Source of the DNA: Deinococcus aestuarii
Lineage (GTDB): Bacteria > Deinococcota > Deinococci > Deinococcales > Deinococcaceae
NCBI RefSeq assembly: GCF_018863415.1
Contig: NZ_JAHKSN010000012.1
Coordinates: 1 to 64,000 of the forward strand
DNA: 64,000 bases
Direction of reading: 5' to 3'
The position numbers and the translations under genes were made by a program. Below are positions 33,589 through 44,884 of this stretch, piece after piece (position 1 is the first letter of the stretch; every line of letters starts with the position of its first letter). The notes below the pieces were generated by a model, which saw only the letters and a program-made list of their open reading frames with translations, was not told where the DNA came from and searched no databases.

Positions 33589-34473
33589 TCACCCGCTCAG
33601 TCGCGCGGCGGCCTCAGTGTAGAGCGAGACCTGAGCACGGTCGGCCAGGCGCAGGAAGCGCCGCACCGCGTGGGCATCACCCGTCTCCCGGAAGCGCCGG
33701 GCCCCAGCGGTCACTCGCAGGGCGCGTAGCCCCTTGTAGGGCACACCCGCCCGTCCACACAGGGCCTTGACGGTGTAGTCGAGATAGGGCTGGGTCGTCC
33801 CCGCCGTCACGGCACCCGACCGGGTCGGGGTGGCGCCGAACCAGCTGCGTAATTCCTGTTGAAGTCGGGGGGTGAGGTCGACCCGCTGCGGGTCGTCCGT
33901 CTCCGTCTGCACCAGGAGGTGGGGAAAGGCCTCGTCCAGCATCACCTGGTCACGGCGGAGTGCCGCGATCTCACCCGTGCTCAGCCCACCCTCCAGGGCC
34001 AGCAACAGGATGATCCGTTCCTCGGGGAGGGCCCGCGCGAGGAGTGCGTCCACCTCGGCGTCGGTGTAGGCCTCGGTGCGCCGGGCCGCGGTGGGGGCAG
34101 CGAGGGCGACGGTGAGGGGGGGCGGGACGGGCAGGGCTCCCTGCCTCCTCAACGCGGTCAGGAGATGGGTGGCGGCGACGAGGCGGCCCCGCGCCGTGGC
34201 GACGGCGTTCCTGGTCATGAGCCAGTCGCCGTAGTCCTGCATGGCCGGGGGGCGGGAGAGGTGATGCCCCTCCTCGTTCAGGAACTGGAGGTAGACCCCG
34301 AGACCTGTGCGGTAGGCGCGCAGGGTGGGGGCGCTGGGCGTCCGGTACTTGATCAGGTAGGCGTGGAGAACCTCCCAGAGCGCCGCCTCGTCGTGGTTCT
34401 GCACGGCGCGTTCGGCGTGTGCACGGCGCGCGGCGTCTCCCTCGTCGGACGCCCCGCTTGACCGGTCGATCAT
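33589..34473 (-). CDS. Tyrosine recombinase-like protein with degraded active site
   Basis: 294 residues. The N-terminal 110 residues look like a core-binding SAM-like domain and the rest like a phage-integrase catalytic domain. However, the first catalytic Arg (usually GLRxxE) reads GLSTGE, the HxxR box reads LRALR without His, and the GH box reads LADRA. Only the terminal Tyr region (VSLYTEA) is kept. So it is probably not an active recombinase; it may be a DNA-binding accessory or a family with shifted residues. It is divergent from the full integrase. Confidence 0.7.
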   Translation of the reverse strand: MIDRSSGASDEGDAARRAHAERAVQNHDEAALWEVLHAYLIKYRTPSAPTLRAYRTGLGVYLQFLNEEGHHLSRPPAMQDYGDWLMTRNAVATARGRLVAATHLLTALRRQGALPVPPPLTVALAAPTAARRTEAYTDAEVDALLARALPEERIILLLALEGGLSTGEIAALRRDQVMLDEAFPHLLVQTETDDPQRVDLTPRLQQELRSWFGATPTRSGAVTAGTTQPYLDYTVKALCGRAGVPYKGLRALRVTAGARRFRETGDAHAVRRFLRLADRAQVSLYTEAAARLSG

Positions 34474-34544
34474 CGCCGCAGTCTATCAGGTTGATTTTTC
34501 TCAAAAATATACTTATTATGTTGATAGCAGAGCAGGAGGGTGAC
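34474..34544. promoter_or_regulatory. AT-rich divergent promoter between the two recombinase genes
   Basis: This stretch is markedly AT-rich and contains TTTTTCTCAAAA (34495-34506), identical to a 12-mer before the carrier-protein gene (28429-28440), plus TATACTTATTAT and two GTTGAT copies. The ribosome-binding site AGGAGGG (34534-34540) serves the integrase. Confidence 0.5.
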
Positions 34545-35912
34545 ATGCGTACAGATGGACCTGACCCGGCGCCCGGCGCGGGGAAGCAGAAGAAGAAAAG
34601 CGGTCGGCCACGGCGGGCCAACGGCATGGGTTCCATCTGGTGTGAGGGTAAGGGGTACCGGTGGCAGGGCACGCTGGGATACCGCGCGAATGGCTCGCGG
34701 ATCACTAGGAGCGGCAAGGCCGCGTCCCGGGAGCAGGCCGAGGCGGCGCTGGCGAGTGCCAGAACCGACTACCTGCGTGGACTGCTCGCCGAGCCGAGTG
34801 GCCTCACCGTCGCGGAGTACGCGGAGATCTGGGGGCGGCGGCAGTACGACATCACGCCTGTCACCCGGCAGAGATACGAGGCGGACCTAGGGTACGCGCT
34901 GGACCACATCGGGAACCTGAAGGTCCAGACGATCCGCGCCCCGATGCTCAAGGAACTGGTCGCCGAACTGGCGAGGAAGCCGGTGAAGACCGGGAAACCC
35001 CTCGCGCCGCGCTCCCTCGGCAAGGTCGTGACCCGACTGCGGGCGCTGTTCCGGGAGGCGGTCGGCGACCAGCTCATCTATGTCAATCCGATGGACGGGG
35101 TCAGGGCACCCCGTATCCAGGTCAACGAGATAGCCGAATCCAGGGCCCTGGATTTCGACCAGGAGGCGCGGCTCATCAAGGTCGGGAATGCCCTCTACCG
35201 TGCTGGCATGGCACGGTTGTGGCCAGCGATCTATCTGATGTTGCGGGTTGGGCTGCGGCGCGGCGAGGTGATGGGCCTGCGCTGGAGCGATCTCGATGTC
35301 CAGCGGGGTGATCTGACGGTGAGGCGGTCTCTGGTCAAGGCCGTCAATAAGACCACCCTCAAAAAGCCCAAGACGACCAATTCGAGCAGGAAACTTCCCC
35401 TCCCGCAGCACGTCCTCGACCTGCTGCTCACCCATCAGCGCGAACAGGAGCGGGAGCGGCAGACCGGGTTGGGAATCTGGCAGGACCTCGACCTCATGTT
35501 CCCCACCGCCCTTGGTGAGCAGACCCACCCCGACAACCTCAATCGCGCGCTGAACGGCCTGCTGCGCTGGTCCGATCCCGAGATCGTCAGGGATGAGGGC
35601 GTCTGGCGGGGGGTGCCTGTCGAGCACCGGGCGACCCTGAAGGCCGTCATCATGATGGGGGAGAAGCTGCCAAAAGCGTCGCCCCACGACCTGCGGCACA
35701 GCTTCGGAACTCTCGCCATCAGGCGCGGGATGTCGCCCGAGCTGGTGTCCCGGTACATGGGGCACGCCAGCGTGGTCATCACCCTGAGCATTTACCGGCA
35801 TGTGGTCCACGACGAGCTGCGCGAGGCCGCACGCGGCGCACTGGCCCTGGAGGCCGGGGTGCGGGCGCCGACGCCGGCGACCCAGGGCGATCCCGCACGG
35901 GTGTTGAACTGA
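34545..35912 (+). CDS. Tyrosine site-specific integrase of the island
   Basis: 455 residues from ATG 34545 (AGGAGG 5 bp upstream), chosen over an upstream in-frame start because of this site. Order: basic N-terminus with an arm-binding AP2-like region (NGMGSIWCEGKGYRWQGTLGYR), core-binding domain (about 85-190), catalytic domain with Arg238 (VGLRRGE), a Lys in KKPKT near 275, HDLRHSFGT (His381, Arg384), MGHAS (His407) and Tyr417. The active site is complete. It very likely catalysed insertion at the tRNA-Arg site. Confidence 0.93.
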   Translation: MRTDGPDPAPGAGKQKKKSGRPRRANGMGSIWCEGKGYRWQGTLGYRANGSRITRSGKAASREQAEAALASARTDYLRGLLAEPSGLTVAEYAEIWGRRQYDITPVTRQRYEADLGYALDHIGNLKVQTIRAPMLKELVAELARKPVKTGKPLAPRSLGKVVTRLRALFREAVGDQLIYVNPMDGVRAPRIQVNEIAESRALDFDQEARLIKVGNALYRAGMARLWPAIYLMLRVGLRRGEVMGLRWSDLDVQRGDLTVRRSLVKAVNKTTLKKPKTTNSSRKLPLPQHVLDLLLTHQREQERERQTGLGIWQDLDLMFPTALGEQTHPDNLNRALNGLLRWSDPEIVRDEGVWRGVPVEHRATLKAVIMMGEKLPKASPHDLRHSFGTLAIRRGMSPELVSRYMGHASVVITLSIYRHVVHDELREAARGALALEAGVRAPTPATQGDPARVLN

Positions 35913-36247
35913 CCGCTCGGCAGCGGCGCCAGGGGCACCCTGGGCGACCCGGGTGAGTTGATCGCCGGCGCCGGGACCGAGCAGAGACGCACAGACGAGA
36001 GGGTGACCATCTGTGCCCCAGGAGGGCAACCCCGGGTGACGCCCTCAGACGCGGCACCCTCGACAGGGCGGCGGGTGGCCTTCTCCTGCTGCCCCTGTCT
36101 GTTTCTGCACCTCCCGACACACCACCTGGTACCCCACGTGGAGCCGTGCATCGAAGAGCTTGGACGGGGAGTAACGGGGACCCACGGTGATCGCCATCGA
36201 TAACTGCGCCAGCCTGCCACACCTCGTACCCACGAGTGTAGCCTTGG
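35913..36247. other. Gap without recognisable gene
   Basis: The 335 bp after the integrase contain GC-rich short inverted repeats (for example GGCACCCTGGGCGACCCGGGTG near 35932-35955) but no gene-like frame. The promoter of the next gene should be in the last 60 bp. Confidence 0.35.
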
Positions 36248-37087
36248 ATGATGATCCACGAAGAAACGTTCGAGAAAACAGAAGCCCTCACCAGGATGAC
36301 GCTTCAGCTCTCCTCGATGGACAGGAAGCTGTTTTTCGATCTGCCAGACAGATGTCTTGAAATCATGAACGAGGCGTGTGTCGAGGCGGCCAGAAATAAA
36401 GACTATGAGGATAGGCTGGAATTGAAGATAGCGTTGCAACTGGCCTCGCAGCTCATGCAGGACTTCAGATCGTGCACCCTCCTGGCGAGGATGGGCTACG
36501 CCGGGCCTGCGGCCTCGGTCGCCTGCTCGATGTACGAGGGCTTCTACATCTTCGCGGTGATGAGACTGTCGAGCGACAGGGTCAGAGAGTGGAAGGAAAT
36601 ATACGACACGACTGACCTGAACGACTACAAGAAGAATCCCCTGGGCTATGGCGATGCCAGAGACCTGTTTTACAGCCATGTCCTCGGCTCTCCTGATTCC
36701 GAGGTGGCGAAGGAAGTCTCCAGAGGGCTTTATACCCATCTTTCCGCGATGCGACACTACAATCCGAGGGCGCGCCAGAGGTTGGGGCTGATTCCCCATC
36801 GTGACAGTGATGGGAGGACTGGATTCGTCCCTTCTCCCTACGCGGCCTCTCTCGGTTATGGGACGGTCTATTCAAGGTATGTGATGCTGGGGGCGATCAG
36901 GTATGCCGCGTACATCATTAACCACCTCTCGTCTCATTATTTCAGGAAGCTGGATAATGGCGAACTGGACGACATCTCTCTGGATGGTCTTTCCCTGTTC
37001 CGAGAACTTGAAGAGTTGGGGGACTGGTTTGACAATGATCCTGAGGCGAGAGCCATCGCCACGCCGGAGCCAGGAGCCTCCTCGTAG
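36248..37087 (+). CDS. Uncharacterised helical protein (DUF5677/HEPN-like impression)
   Basis: 279 residues, starting at one of two consecutive ATGs (36248, 36251). It is nearly all helical: LKIALQLASQLMQDFRSCTLLARMGYAGPAASVACSMYEGFY, then YTHLSAMRHYNPRA. This order resembles DUF5677-like proteins, which belong to a HEPN-related all-alpha group, but no catalytic motif was confirmed. Composition is less GC-rich than chromosome genes. Confidence 0.65.
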   Translation: MMIHEETFEKTEALTRMTLQLSSMDRKLFFDLPDRCLEIMNEACVEAARNKDYEDRLELKIALQLASQLMQDFRSCTLLARMGYAGPAASVACSMYEGFYIFAVMRLSSDRVREWKEIYDTTDLNDYKKNPLGYGDARDLFYSHVLGSPDSEVAKEVSRGLYTHLSAMRHYNPRARQRLGLIPHRDSDGRTGFVPSPYAASLGYGTVYSRYVMLGAIRYAAYIINHLSSHYFRKLDNGELDDISLDGLSLFRELEELGDWFDNDPEARAIATPEPGASS

Positions 37088-37195
37088 TGTTGCCTCACGG
37101 ATGGAACGCCCGTGACCCTCGCCTGATGCCCGTGAGGGCGAACGGAATACTTCTACACCCGCTGGGATTCGCTTCCGGCAGGTTGCCCTCGGGAC

Positions 37196-37780
37196 GTGGT
37201 GCCCCAGCACCCGGGGCAGTGCTCACCGTTGGGTGACGGCTGTTGGGTTGAGGACCTGGCCGTGCGCGCGGCGGTGGCGGCCCACCCCAACACGCCGCCG
37301 GGGGTGCTGGGCCACCTCGCCGCCAACTCTCCCGATGAGGTGCTGGGCAATCCGGCCCTGCCGCCGCTGCGCCTGACCCGGCCCGGCCTCGTGCAGGGCT
37401 GGCCCGATCAGACGCTGCTGGGGCTGGTGCGTCGTCCGGGGGTGCCGGAGGGGTTGCGGGAGCATACCCGGCGACATCCCCGGGCCGAATTTCAGGAGGC
37501 GCTGGCGGTGCATCTGGACCTCTCGGTCGCCGACATGCGGGCCCTGGTCTGGCACTGGGCACGGCAGGTAAAGACTCGGCTTGCCGAGCGCCCGGTGCTT
37601 CCGCCGGATGTGCTGACCGCCCTCGCCGCCGACCCCGACTACGCCGTCCGGTGGTCTGTCGCGGCTCGACCGGACCTGTCCCCGGCGATCACCGAGGCGC
37701 TGCGGCGGGACCCCTCGCTCGACGTGCGGCAGGTGTTGAGGCGGGCGCAACATGCCGGCGGGCCAGAAGCACGGGTAGAC
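37196..37780 (+). CDS. Leucine-rich-repeat-variant (LRV)-like protein, 3' end unclear
   Basis: From GTG 37196 the frame encodes LRV-type repeats such as VRAAVAAHPNTPPGVLGHLAANSPDEVLGN and LTALAADPDYAVRWSVAARPDLSPAITEALRRDPSLDVRQVL. LRV repeats form Fe-S-associated or protein-binding solenoids. Protein-like sequence ends near 37780, but no stop codon occurs in this frame until 38833, so the reading would run antisense through the next gene. The end given is where similarity stops. Stop loss or truncation by insertion is likely. Confidence 0.5.
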
Positions 37781-37837
37781 CCCACCTGCACGTCGAGGTC
37801 ACGGACACATGGGCAGGACCGGGACGGCCATCGGCAG

Positions 37838-39301
37838 TCAGCACCGACAACGGGGGTGGCTGGTGCTCCATCGTCCGTTGACCGCCGTGAGGGTCACGTG
37901 ATTCGGGTGGGAGGGATTCTTGGACTGTCCAGCACAACAGGTGCAGTACCGTTCCGCACCGACCTGGTGGTCGAGGTCGGTGTACCAGGACCCGGGGCAG
38001 GCGGGCGGGATTCCCATCTGCTCCTTGTCGCTGCGAACCCAGATGCTGCTGAGGCCTTGGTTGCTCTGTCTGGCCTGCCGGTAGAGGTGGGCCAATCCCC
38101 CGTTCGTCTTCGCCCCGTGGTGCGGAGCGGTGATCAACATGCCGGGCGTCCAGACAGGGATCGTGGTGGTGTTCTGCATGAACAGAAAGTCGCTGTCGGC
38201 ACTCAGGAGTGCTCCCGGATGGTCCGCGCCCGCCGGGGCATTCAGCACCAGGCTGGTGTGGTTCGTCTCGGATGGGTCCCTGGTGATCAGGGCCAGCACC
38301 TCCGCCGGATTCACAAACGGCTCGATCACCTCCTTGACTCGGGCGTTGATGACCCCGACCGGAAAGGCCGCGGGGTCTGGCTCGGCGGGATGGACCATCT
38401 GATCCACGTAGTCGAACCAGCGGATACGCAGGCCCCGCTGATGCCGGTAGGCGCTCGCCGCCACGTTCTTAACGCGCTCTCCCTTCCGGGACAGGGCGGC
38501 GAGCATGGCCACCCGGGCAGTGGCGAGGGGCCTGGTCTGGGCGAGCCGCGTCCAAAGGAAGGGCCAGTTCGGGGGTCGGTGTGGGCCTGCCCTCAGCAGT
38601 CCTGCCACATCGTGCCACCACCACCGCTCATCCCCTTCCTCGCAGCACCGTCTCTGAAGTTCCTCCTCCATCATGACGAGCCACTGCCCCTCGTCCGTGT
38701 TGGAACGCCGCATCTCATCCGCGAGAGCCTCGGTGGAGAGGCCCTCCCGGCGTGGCAGCTCCGGGACCTCGACGTGCCGCAGATCATCCGCGAGGAGCCG
38801 GAGCAGGGTGTCGCCCAGGGTGACGAGGGGTGACGTGAGCCCGTCTTCTCCCGCGGCCCCCTCGGGGGCGTCAGGGAACTGCTCGATGGCCGACTGCAGG
38901 GCCGCCACAACCCTGTGCTCGGGAAGACCGCCCACCAGGTCGGCCTGGGCCCGGGCCATGTCTGCCGGAAAGCGGAAGACCATGAAGCTTCCCTTGGCCA
39001 TCAGGAAGGGCAGCCACAGCTCACGGATGTGGACTGGCAATCTGAGCACGGCCTCCAGTCCTCCTAGATGGTCGGCGTCGGTGTGGGTCAGGGTCACCAC
39101 GTCAATCACCGGCCGGTTCGGGTCGTCGGCCGTGACGCCCGTGAGGCGCAGGTGTTGTCGAAGAAATGTCTGCGCCTCGTTTGCGTCCTTGCCCGCGTCG
39201 ACCAACATCCGGAAGGGCCGGTCGGCCTCACCGGCCCTCTCCAGTTCCAGCAGAAAGCAGTTGCCGACGCGAACGTCGAAGGCGGTGAACCGGCTGGGCA
39301 C
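37838..39301 (-). CDS. Metallo-beta-lactamase fold hydrolase (ComEC C-terminal-like)
   Basis: 487 residues, ATG 39301. LVDAGKD then VVTLTHTDADHLGGLE gives the MBL metal site in the THxDxDH form (His73, Asp75, Asp77, His78) seen in ComEC/Rec2-type hydrolases; a later LITAPHHGAKTNGG segment matches the second half of that fold. No membrane segments. Such stand-alone hydrolases are often found in defence loci, where they may act on nucleic acids or nucleotides. It is convergent with the LRV-like frame and ends 58 bp from its last recognisable repeat. Confidence 0.8.
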   Translation of the reverse strand: MPSRFTAFDVRVGNCFLLELERAGEADRPFRMLVDAGKDANEAQTFLRQHLRLTGVTADDPNRPVIDVVTLTHTDADHLGGLEAVLRLPVHIRELWLPFLMAKGSFMVFRFPADMARAQADLVGGLPEHRVVAALQSAIEQFPDAPEGAAGEDGLTSPLVTLGDTLLRLLADDLRHVEVPELPRREGLSTEALADEMRRSNTDEGQWLVMMEEELQRRCCEEGDERWWWHDVAGLLRAGPHRPPNWPFLWTRLAQTRPLATARVAMLAALSRKGERVKNVAASAYRHQRGLRIRWFDYVDQMVHPAEPDPAAFPVGVINARVKEVIEPFVNPAEVLALITRDPSETNHTSLVLNAPAGADHPGALLSADSDFLFMQNTTTIPVWTPGMLITAPHHGAKTNGGLAHLYRQARQSNQGLSSIWVRSDKEQMGIPPACPGSWYTDLDHQVGAERYCTCCAGQSKNPSHPNHVTLTAVNGRWSTSHPRCRC

Positions 39302-39550
39302 GCGGGCATGCTACCCCTTCACACGGGGAAGCCACGTTGAGGAAGCCGCGACGCAGGATGGACCCCGACCCGGGTTGCCGCGCTCGGGGTTCACCGGGCA
39401 GACGGTCGTCTTCGGAAGGGTGCAGGGCCGACACGAAGGAATCGAGGGGAAGGAAGGAGCGCGGCGGCGACCGCGCCAGCCATCCTCGATGCTCCTTCAG
39501 GTGGGGCACCCGTTCATGAGGGCCTGTCCCGGGTGGGTGTTGAACCGACG

Positions 39551-39568
39551 ACTACACGACAACTACAC
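39551..39568. promoter_or_regulatory. Tandem ACTACAC motif, probable integrase arm-type site (right)
   Basis: ACTACAC at 39551-39557 and 39562-39568, period 11 bp, matching the pair at 412-429 at the other island end. It lies 51 bp inside the right attachment repeat. Confidence 0.6.
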
Positions 39569-39579
39569 GGATAGGACGA

Positions 39580-39606
39580 ATCCCCGGCTTTGAGCCAGGG
39601 ATTTTT
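39580..39606 (+). terminator. Intrinsic terminator at the right island end
   Basis: ATCCCCGGCT and AGCCAGGGAT form a 10-bp stem with one mismatch and a 3-base loop, followed by TTTT on the plus strand. It would stop plus-strand transcription out of the island before it runs antisense into the tRNA genes. Confidence 0.75.
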
Positions 39607-39618
39607 GTCGTCCTGAAC

Positions 39619-39696
<78 letters not shown>

Positions 39697-39730
39697 AGGG
39701 TTTGACCCCCTTGCGGGGGCCTTCTGTACT

Positions 39731-39804
<74 letters not shown>

Positions 39805-39828
39805 GTGAACGCGCCGGGCCATGATCTC

Positions 39829-39906
<78 letters not shown>

Positions 39907-40001
39907 TCACGCCCGCGCGGAAAGCATGATAGCAGAGTCCCCGCGCGGTGTGTGCCCTGGTTCCCGGCTGCTTAGGTGACGGCGGCGTATCCTGCGATAT
40001 C

Positions 40002-40867
<866 letters not shown>

Positions 40868-40886
<19 letters not shown>

Positions 40887-41164
40887 CGCCTTCCCGCGCC
40901 CTCGTGCCGGAGCCAGTCCGGGCTGCCTTCTCCGGGGGAGACGAGGCGCGTGCCCTCACCCTGTTGCGGCGTGCGCGCGACGCCCAGGAGGCGGGCTCAC
41001 CGGAGTGGGCGGTGCTCGAACGGCTCACCGGCCTCGTTCTGATCCACGTCCTGCGGGAGGTGGAGGGCACCTTCGCCCTGGAACGCGCGGACGCCGTGCT
41101 CGATGCGGGCGGCGTGCCCCGGCCCACCCTGGACTGGTTGGAGGAGGCCCCGGGCGGCGGGTAG
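40868..41164 (+). CDS. Conserved-looking small hypothetical protein
   Basis: 98 residues from GTG 40868, overlapping the prenyltransferase end by 19 bp. Helical throughout ([50 protein letters not shown]). No domain recognised; coupling suggests co-expression with the prenyltransferase. Confidence 0.65.
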
Positions 41165-41208
41165 ATGGGTAGAATGGCCCGAATGCGTGTGGCCGCCGGA
41201 GAAGCGCG

Positions 41209-41655
41209 ATGACCCTGGAGAGTTCCGAGCTGGAGTTCGCGTCCCGTTACGAGGCCTTCGCCGCCCAGGGACAGCTCTACCCCCAGCGCGAGGGCAGCCC
41301 CCTGCTGGAGTTCGCGTCCGGCGGGCGTGTCCTGTACCTCTTCGACCGCACCGGGCCCTACCGGGGTCGCCCCGGCTCCGCCCGGGTGGTGGTCCACGGG
41401 GTCCTCGACCGCCGGGGCGGCGGGCCACGTGTCCTGACCCCCGCCGAACGGGGCCGCGCCCGCGAGACCCTCACCGTCGTCGGCGTCTCCGAGGTCGAGG
41501 GCGTGGGCGAACTCCTGGCCCTCTCCCGGCGCATGTGGGTGGTGCGCGCCCGCCTGCCCCTCGTGCTCGGCGCCTTCGAGGAACTGCCGGACGCCGGGGT
41601 CGGCGACTGGGTGGCCTTCCGCACCCTGCCCCCCCTCCACGGCTTCCTGCTCTGA
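41209..41655 (+). CDS. Uncharacterised protein
   Basis: 148 residues, ATG 41209 with GGAGAAG upstream; a TAGAAT box at 41170-41175 implies a short leader of roughly 30 bases. Beta-rich ([30 protein letters not shown]). No family recognised. Confidence 0.7.
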   Translation: MTLESSELEFASRYEAFAAQGQLYPQREGSPLLEFASGGRVLYLFDRTGPYRGRPGSARVVVHGVLDRRGGGPRVLTPAERGRARETLTVVGVSEVEGVGELLALSRRMWVVRARLPLVLGAFEELPDAGVGDWVAFRTLPPLHGFLL

Positions 41656-41918
41656 CCCCGGCCGTCTGGCGGGGGACGACGTTCGCGGCCTTCCCAAGCT
41701 CCTGATGAGAAGGCCATAAGTCCCTCGGCTTTGGAGAGGGGTCCTCACCTGGCCCTGTCCCGGAGGGAGCGGCCCGTGTCTGCCCTCCGATCCTCGGAAA
41801 GGAGGGGCCAGACGCACTCCTGGGAGCAGTGGGCCTTGACCCGCCGAGCCCCCCCGATGTGAGGGCGGTGGGGGTTTACTGAGGAGGGTGGGAGGCGCAT
41901 GATGTCGGGGACCCCGCG
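41656..41918. other. Intergenic stretch, nothing specific seen
   Basis: 263 bp between the hypothetical gene and the cyclase-like gene, with GC-rich short repeats and no gene-like frame. Confidence 0.3.
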
Positions 41919-42506
41919 ATGACCGACCTGCTCTTTCCCCTCCCGGCCCGGCGCCCCGACCACGGGCAGGCCTGCCTCGTGATGGTCGATCTCGTCGGGA
42001 GCACGCGGCTGGCGCACCTGCTGCCGCTGGAGGACTACGCGGCGCTGATGGCGGAGTTCGTGCAGGTGCTCGTGCTGAGCTTCGAGGCGCGGGGGGGACG
42101 GGTGCTGCAACACCAGGGGGACGCGGTGCTGGGGCTGTGGGCAGAGGGCGAGGTGGGGCCGGCCGTCCTCGCCGGGCACGAGACGCACGAGCGGGCCGCG
42201 CGGCTGGGGCTCGCCGCCACCCTGGGGGCCCGCTTGCAGGTGCGGGCGGGGGTCGCCCTGGGGGCCGTGATCACCGGCTGGGTCGGGGGGCAGCTCAGCG
42301 CGTACGGGCTGCCCGTCAACTACGCCCGGCGCCTGTGCGACGCCGCCGTGCCCGGCGAGACGCTGGTGTGCGGGGCGGCGGCGGCCCATCTGGGGTTTCC
42401 CGGCACCCTCGCGGAGCGGCCGCTGCCCCCGCTGGCGGGCTTCGGGCCGGAGTGCCGAGCTTACACCGTGCGTGAGGTTGGTGCGGGGGCTATGAAAACC
42501 GGTTAA
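41919..42506 (+). CDS. Class III adenylate/guanylate cyclase domain protein
   Basis: 195 residues. [15 protein letters not shown] carries the first metal Asp24, [13 protein letters not shown] the second Asp68, and [10 protein letters not shown] the transition-state Asn/Arg. A single stand-alone cyclase homology domain without sensor part. It could make a cyclic nucleotide or serve as a nucleotide sensor. It lies 46 bp before a response regulator gene on the same strand. Confidence 0.85.
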
Positions 42507-42539
42507 GCGCCCGGGCGGCCTTCTCATGAGAACGCTGCC

Positions 42540-42545
42540 TAGACT
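42540..42545 (+). promoter_or_regulatory. -10 box of leaderless response regulator mRNA
   Basis: TAGACT ends 7 bp before the ATG at 42553; identical box and spacing occur before the coaBC gene. Confidence 0.55.
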
Positions 42546-42552
42546 GACCGGT

Positions 42553-43230
<678 letters not shown>

Positions 43231-43309
43231 GGTCGGGAAGCGGAGCTAGACTGCCGGGCGTGAGGATCCGGTCCGCCACGCCCGGCCGGCTGCTGCCCGG
43301 GGGGTCGCC

Positions 43310-44884
43310 ATGACGCTGCGCTGGCGGCTGACCCTCTTCTACACGGCGCTGCTCGCGGTGCTGCTCACGGTCGTGGGGTTCGCGGCGCTCTTCCTGATGC
43401 GGACGAGTCTGGTGGGCAACCTCGACCGGGAGTTGCAGCGGACATACCGCAGCTTTACCGACACCGTCAGTCAGCTTCAACTGGGCGGTCCCGGCGAGGG
43501 AGCCGAACAGGACGCGCCCGGAAGTCTCTCGCCCCTGCGGTACTTCTTCCCCAACGACGCGATCCAGATCGAGGAGCTGGCCTTTTACGACCTCCAGACC
43601 CTGCGGGCGGCGCTCGACCAGGCGCGGACGCCGGGGGCGCGGCGGCAACTGCTCGACTACGTTCGCCGCCTGACCGAGGCCACCCGCCGTCCCCCCATCG
43701 GCCTGGACCGCGCGGCCCCCCTGGGACTGAGCGACGCGGAACTCACCGGGCTGATCGATTCGCCCGACACCCAGATCGTGGTCGAGCGGGACATCAAGGA
43801 AGCGTACAGCGGCCGGGTCACGCCCTACCGCTTTCTGGTCACGCTGGGCCCGGTGCAGCTCAAGCCGAGCGGGCTGAGCGGCCCCCAGGAGACCCTCGCG
43901 GTCACCTACGTGGGCCGCCCGCTCACCGCCCTGCACGACACCCTCGCCCAGCTCCGGCGGGTGATCTTGCTGCTCTTCGTGGTGGGGCTGATCACGGCGG
44001 GGGCGGGGGCCTACCTGCTCGCCGGGCGGGCCCTCCAGCCGCTGAGGCAGGTCCAGCGCGCCGCCGAGCGCATCGGCGGGCAAAACCTCGGTGAGCGCGT
44101 GCCCGAGCCGCGCACCGGAGACGAGGTGGAGTCCCTCGCCGGGGCGCTCAACGCGATGCTGGGCCGCCTGGAGGGGAGCTTCGAGGCGCAGCGGCGGTTT
44201 ACCAGCGATGCCAGCCACGAGCTGCGCACGCCCGTCACCGCGATCAGCGGGCACGCCTCGTACCTCCTGCGCCGCACCGAGCCCACGCCGCAGCAGCGCG
44301 AGAGCCTGAACATCATCCGCAGCGAGTCCGAGCGGCTCACCAACCTGATCGCCAGCCTGCTGCAACTCGCCCGCTCGGACAGCGGGGCGCTCACCCTGAC
44401 CCGCCAGCCCATCCTCTCGGGCCCCTTCCTGGCCGAGGTCACCCGCGAACTTGCCCCCCTCGCCCAGGCGCAGGGCACCGCGCTCACGGCGGGCGGGCAG
44501 GATGTGGTCTTCGAGGGCGATCCCGACCGCCTCAAGCAGGTGCTGATCAACCTGATCGGCAACGCCCTCAAGGCGGGCGCCCGCCACATCACGCTGACGA
44601 GCGGCCTTCAGGAAGAGGGGCGCGAGGTGCGTCTGAGCGTGGGGGACGACGGCCCCGGCATCGCCCCCGAGCACCTCGCCCGGCTCTTCGACCGCTTCTA
44701 CCGGGTCGAGGACAGCCGCAGCCGGGATCAGGGCGGCGCGGGACTCGGCCTGAGCATCGCCCGGGGCATCGTGGAGGCGCACGGCGGGCGCATCTGGCTG
44801 GAGAGCGAGGTCGGCCAGGGCACGACCGCCCACGTCCAGCTCCCGGTCGGCGACCTCCCCGACCTGGGCGACGACGTGCCGTGA
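43310..44884 (+). CDS. Sensor histidine kinase
   Basis: 524 residues. Membrane segment 6-28, extracytoplasmic domain of about 190 residues, second membrane segment near 222-242, HAMP linker, HisKA with [12 protein letters not shown] (His303), and HATPase domain with [20 protein letters not shown] and [19 protein letters not shown]. It should phosphorylate the regulator encoded upstream. A TAGACT box at 43247-43252 suggests an extra promoter in the gap. The signal is unknown. Confidence 0.95.
   Translation: MTLRWRLTLFYTALLAVLLTVVGFAALFLMRTSLVGNLDRELQRTYRSFTDTVSQLQLGGPGEGAEQDAPGSLSPLRYFFPNDAIQIEELAFYDLQTLRAALDQARTPGARRQLLDYVRRLTEATRRPPIGLDRAAPLGLSDAELTGLIDSPDTQIVVERDIKEAYSGRVTPYRFLVTLGPVQLKPSGLSGPQETLAVTYVGRPLTALHDTLAQLRRVILLLFVVGLITAGAGAYLLAGRALQPLRQVQRAAERIGGQNLGERVPEPRTGDEVESLAGALNAMLGRLEGSFEAQRRFTSDASHELRTPVTAISGHASYLLRRTEPTPQQRESLNIIRSESERLTNLIASLLQLARSDSGALTLTRQPILSGPFLAEVTRELAPLAQAQGTALTAGGQDVVFEGDPDRLKQVLINLIGNALKAGARHITLTSGLQEEGREVRLSVGDDGPGIAPEHLARLFDRFYRVEDSRSRDQGGAGLGLSIARGIVEAHGGRIWLESEVGQGTTAHVQLPVGDLPDLGDDVP

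Larger units (their letters stand above)
39302..39618. other. Right island end without gene
   Basis: Contains the upstream region of the MBL gene, the ACTACAC arm-type pair (39551-39568) and a terminator hairpin (39580-39606). No gene-like frame. Confidence 0.5.

Noticed and set aside
37838..38833. C-terminal two thirds of the LRV-like open frame
   Set aside because: Antisense to the metallo-beta-lactamase gene and without repeat or domain character; only the first part is kept.
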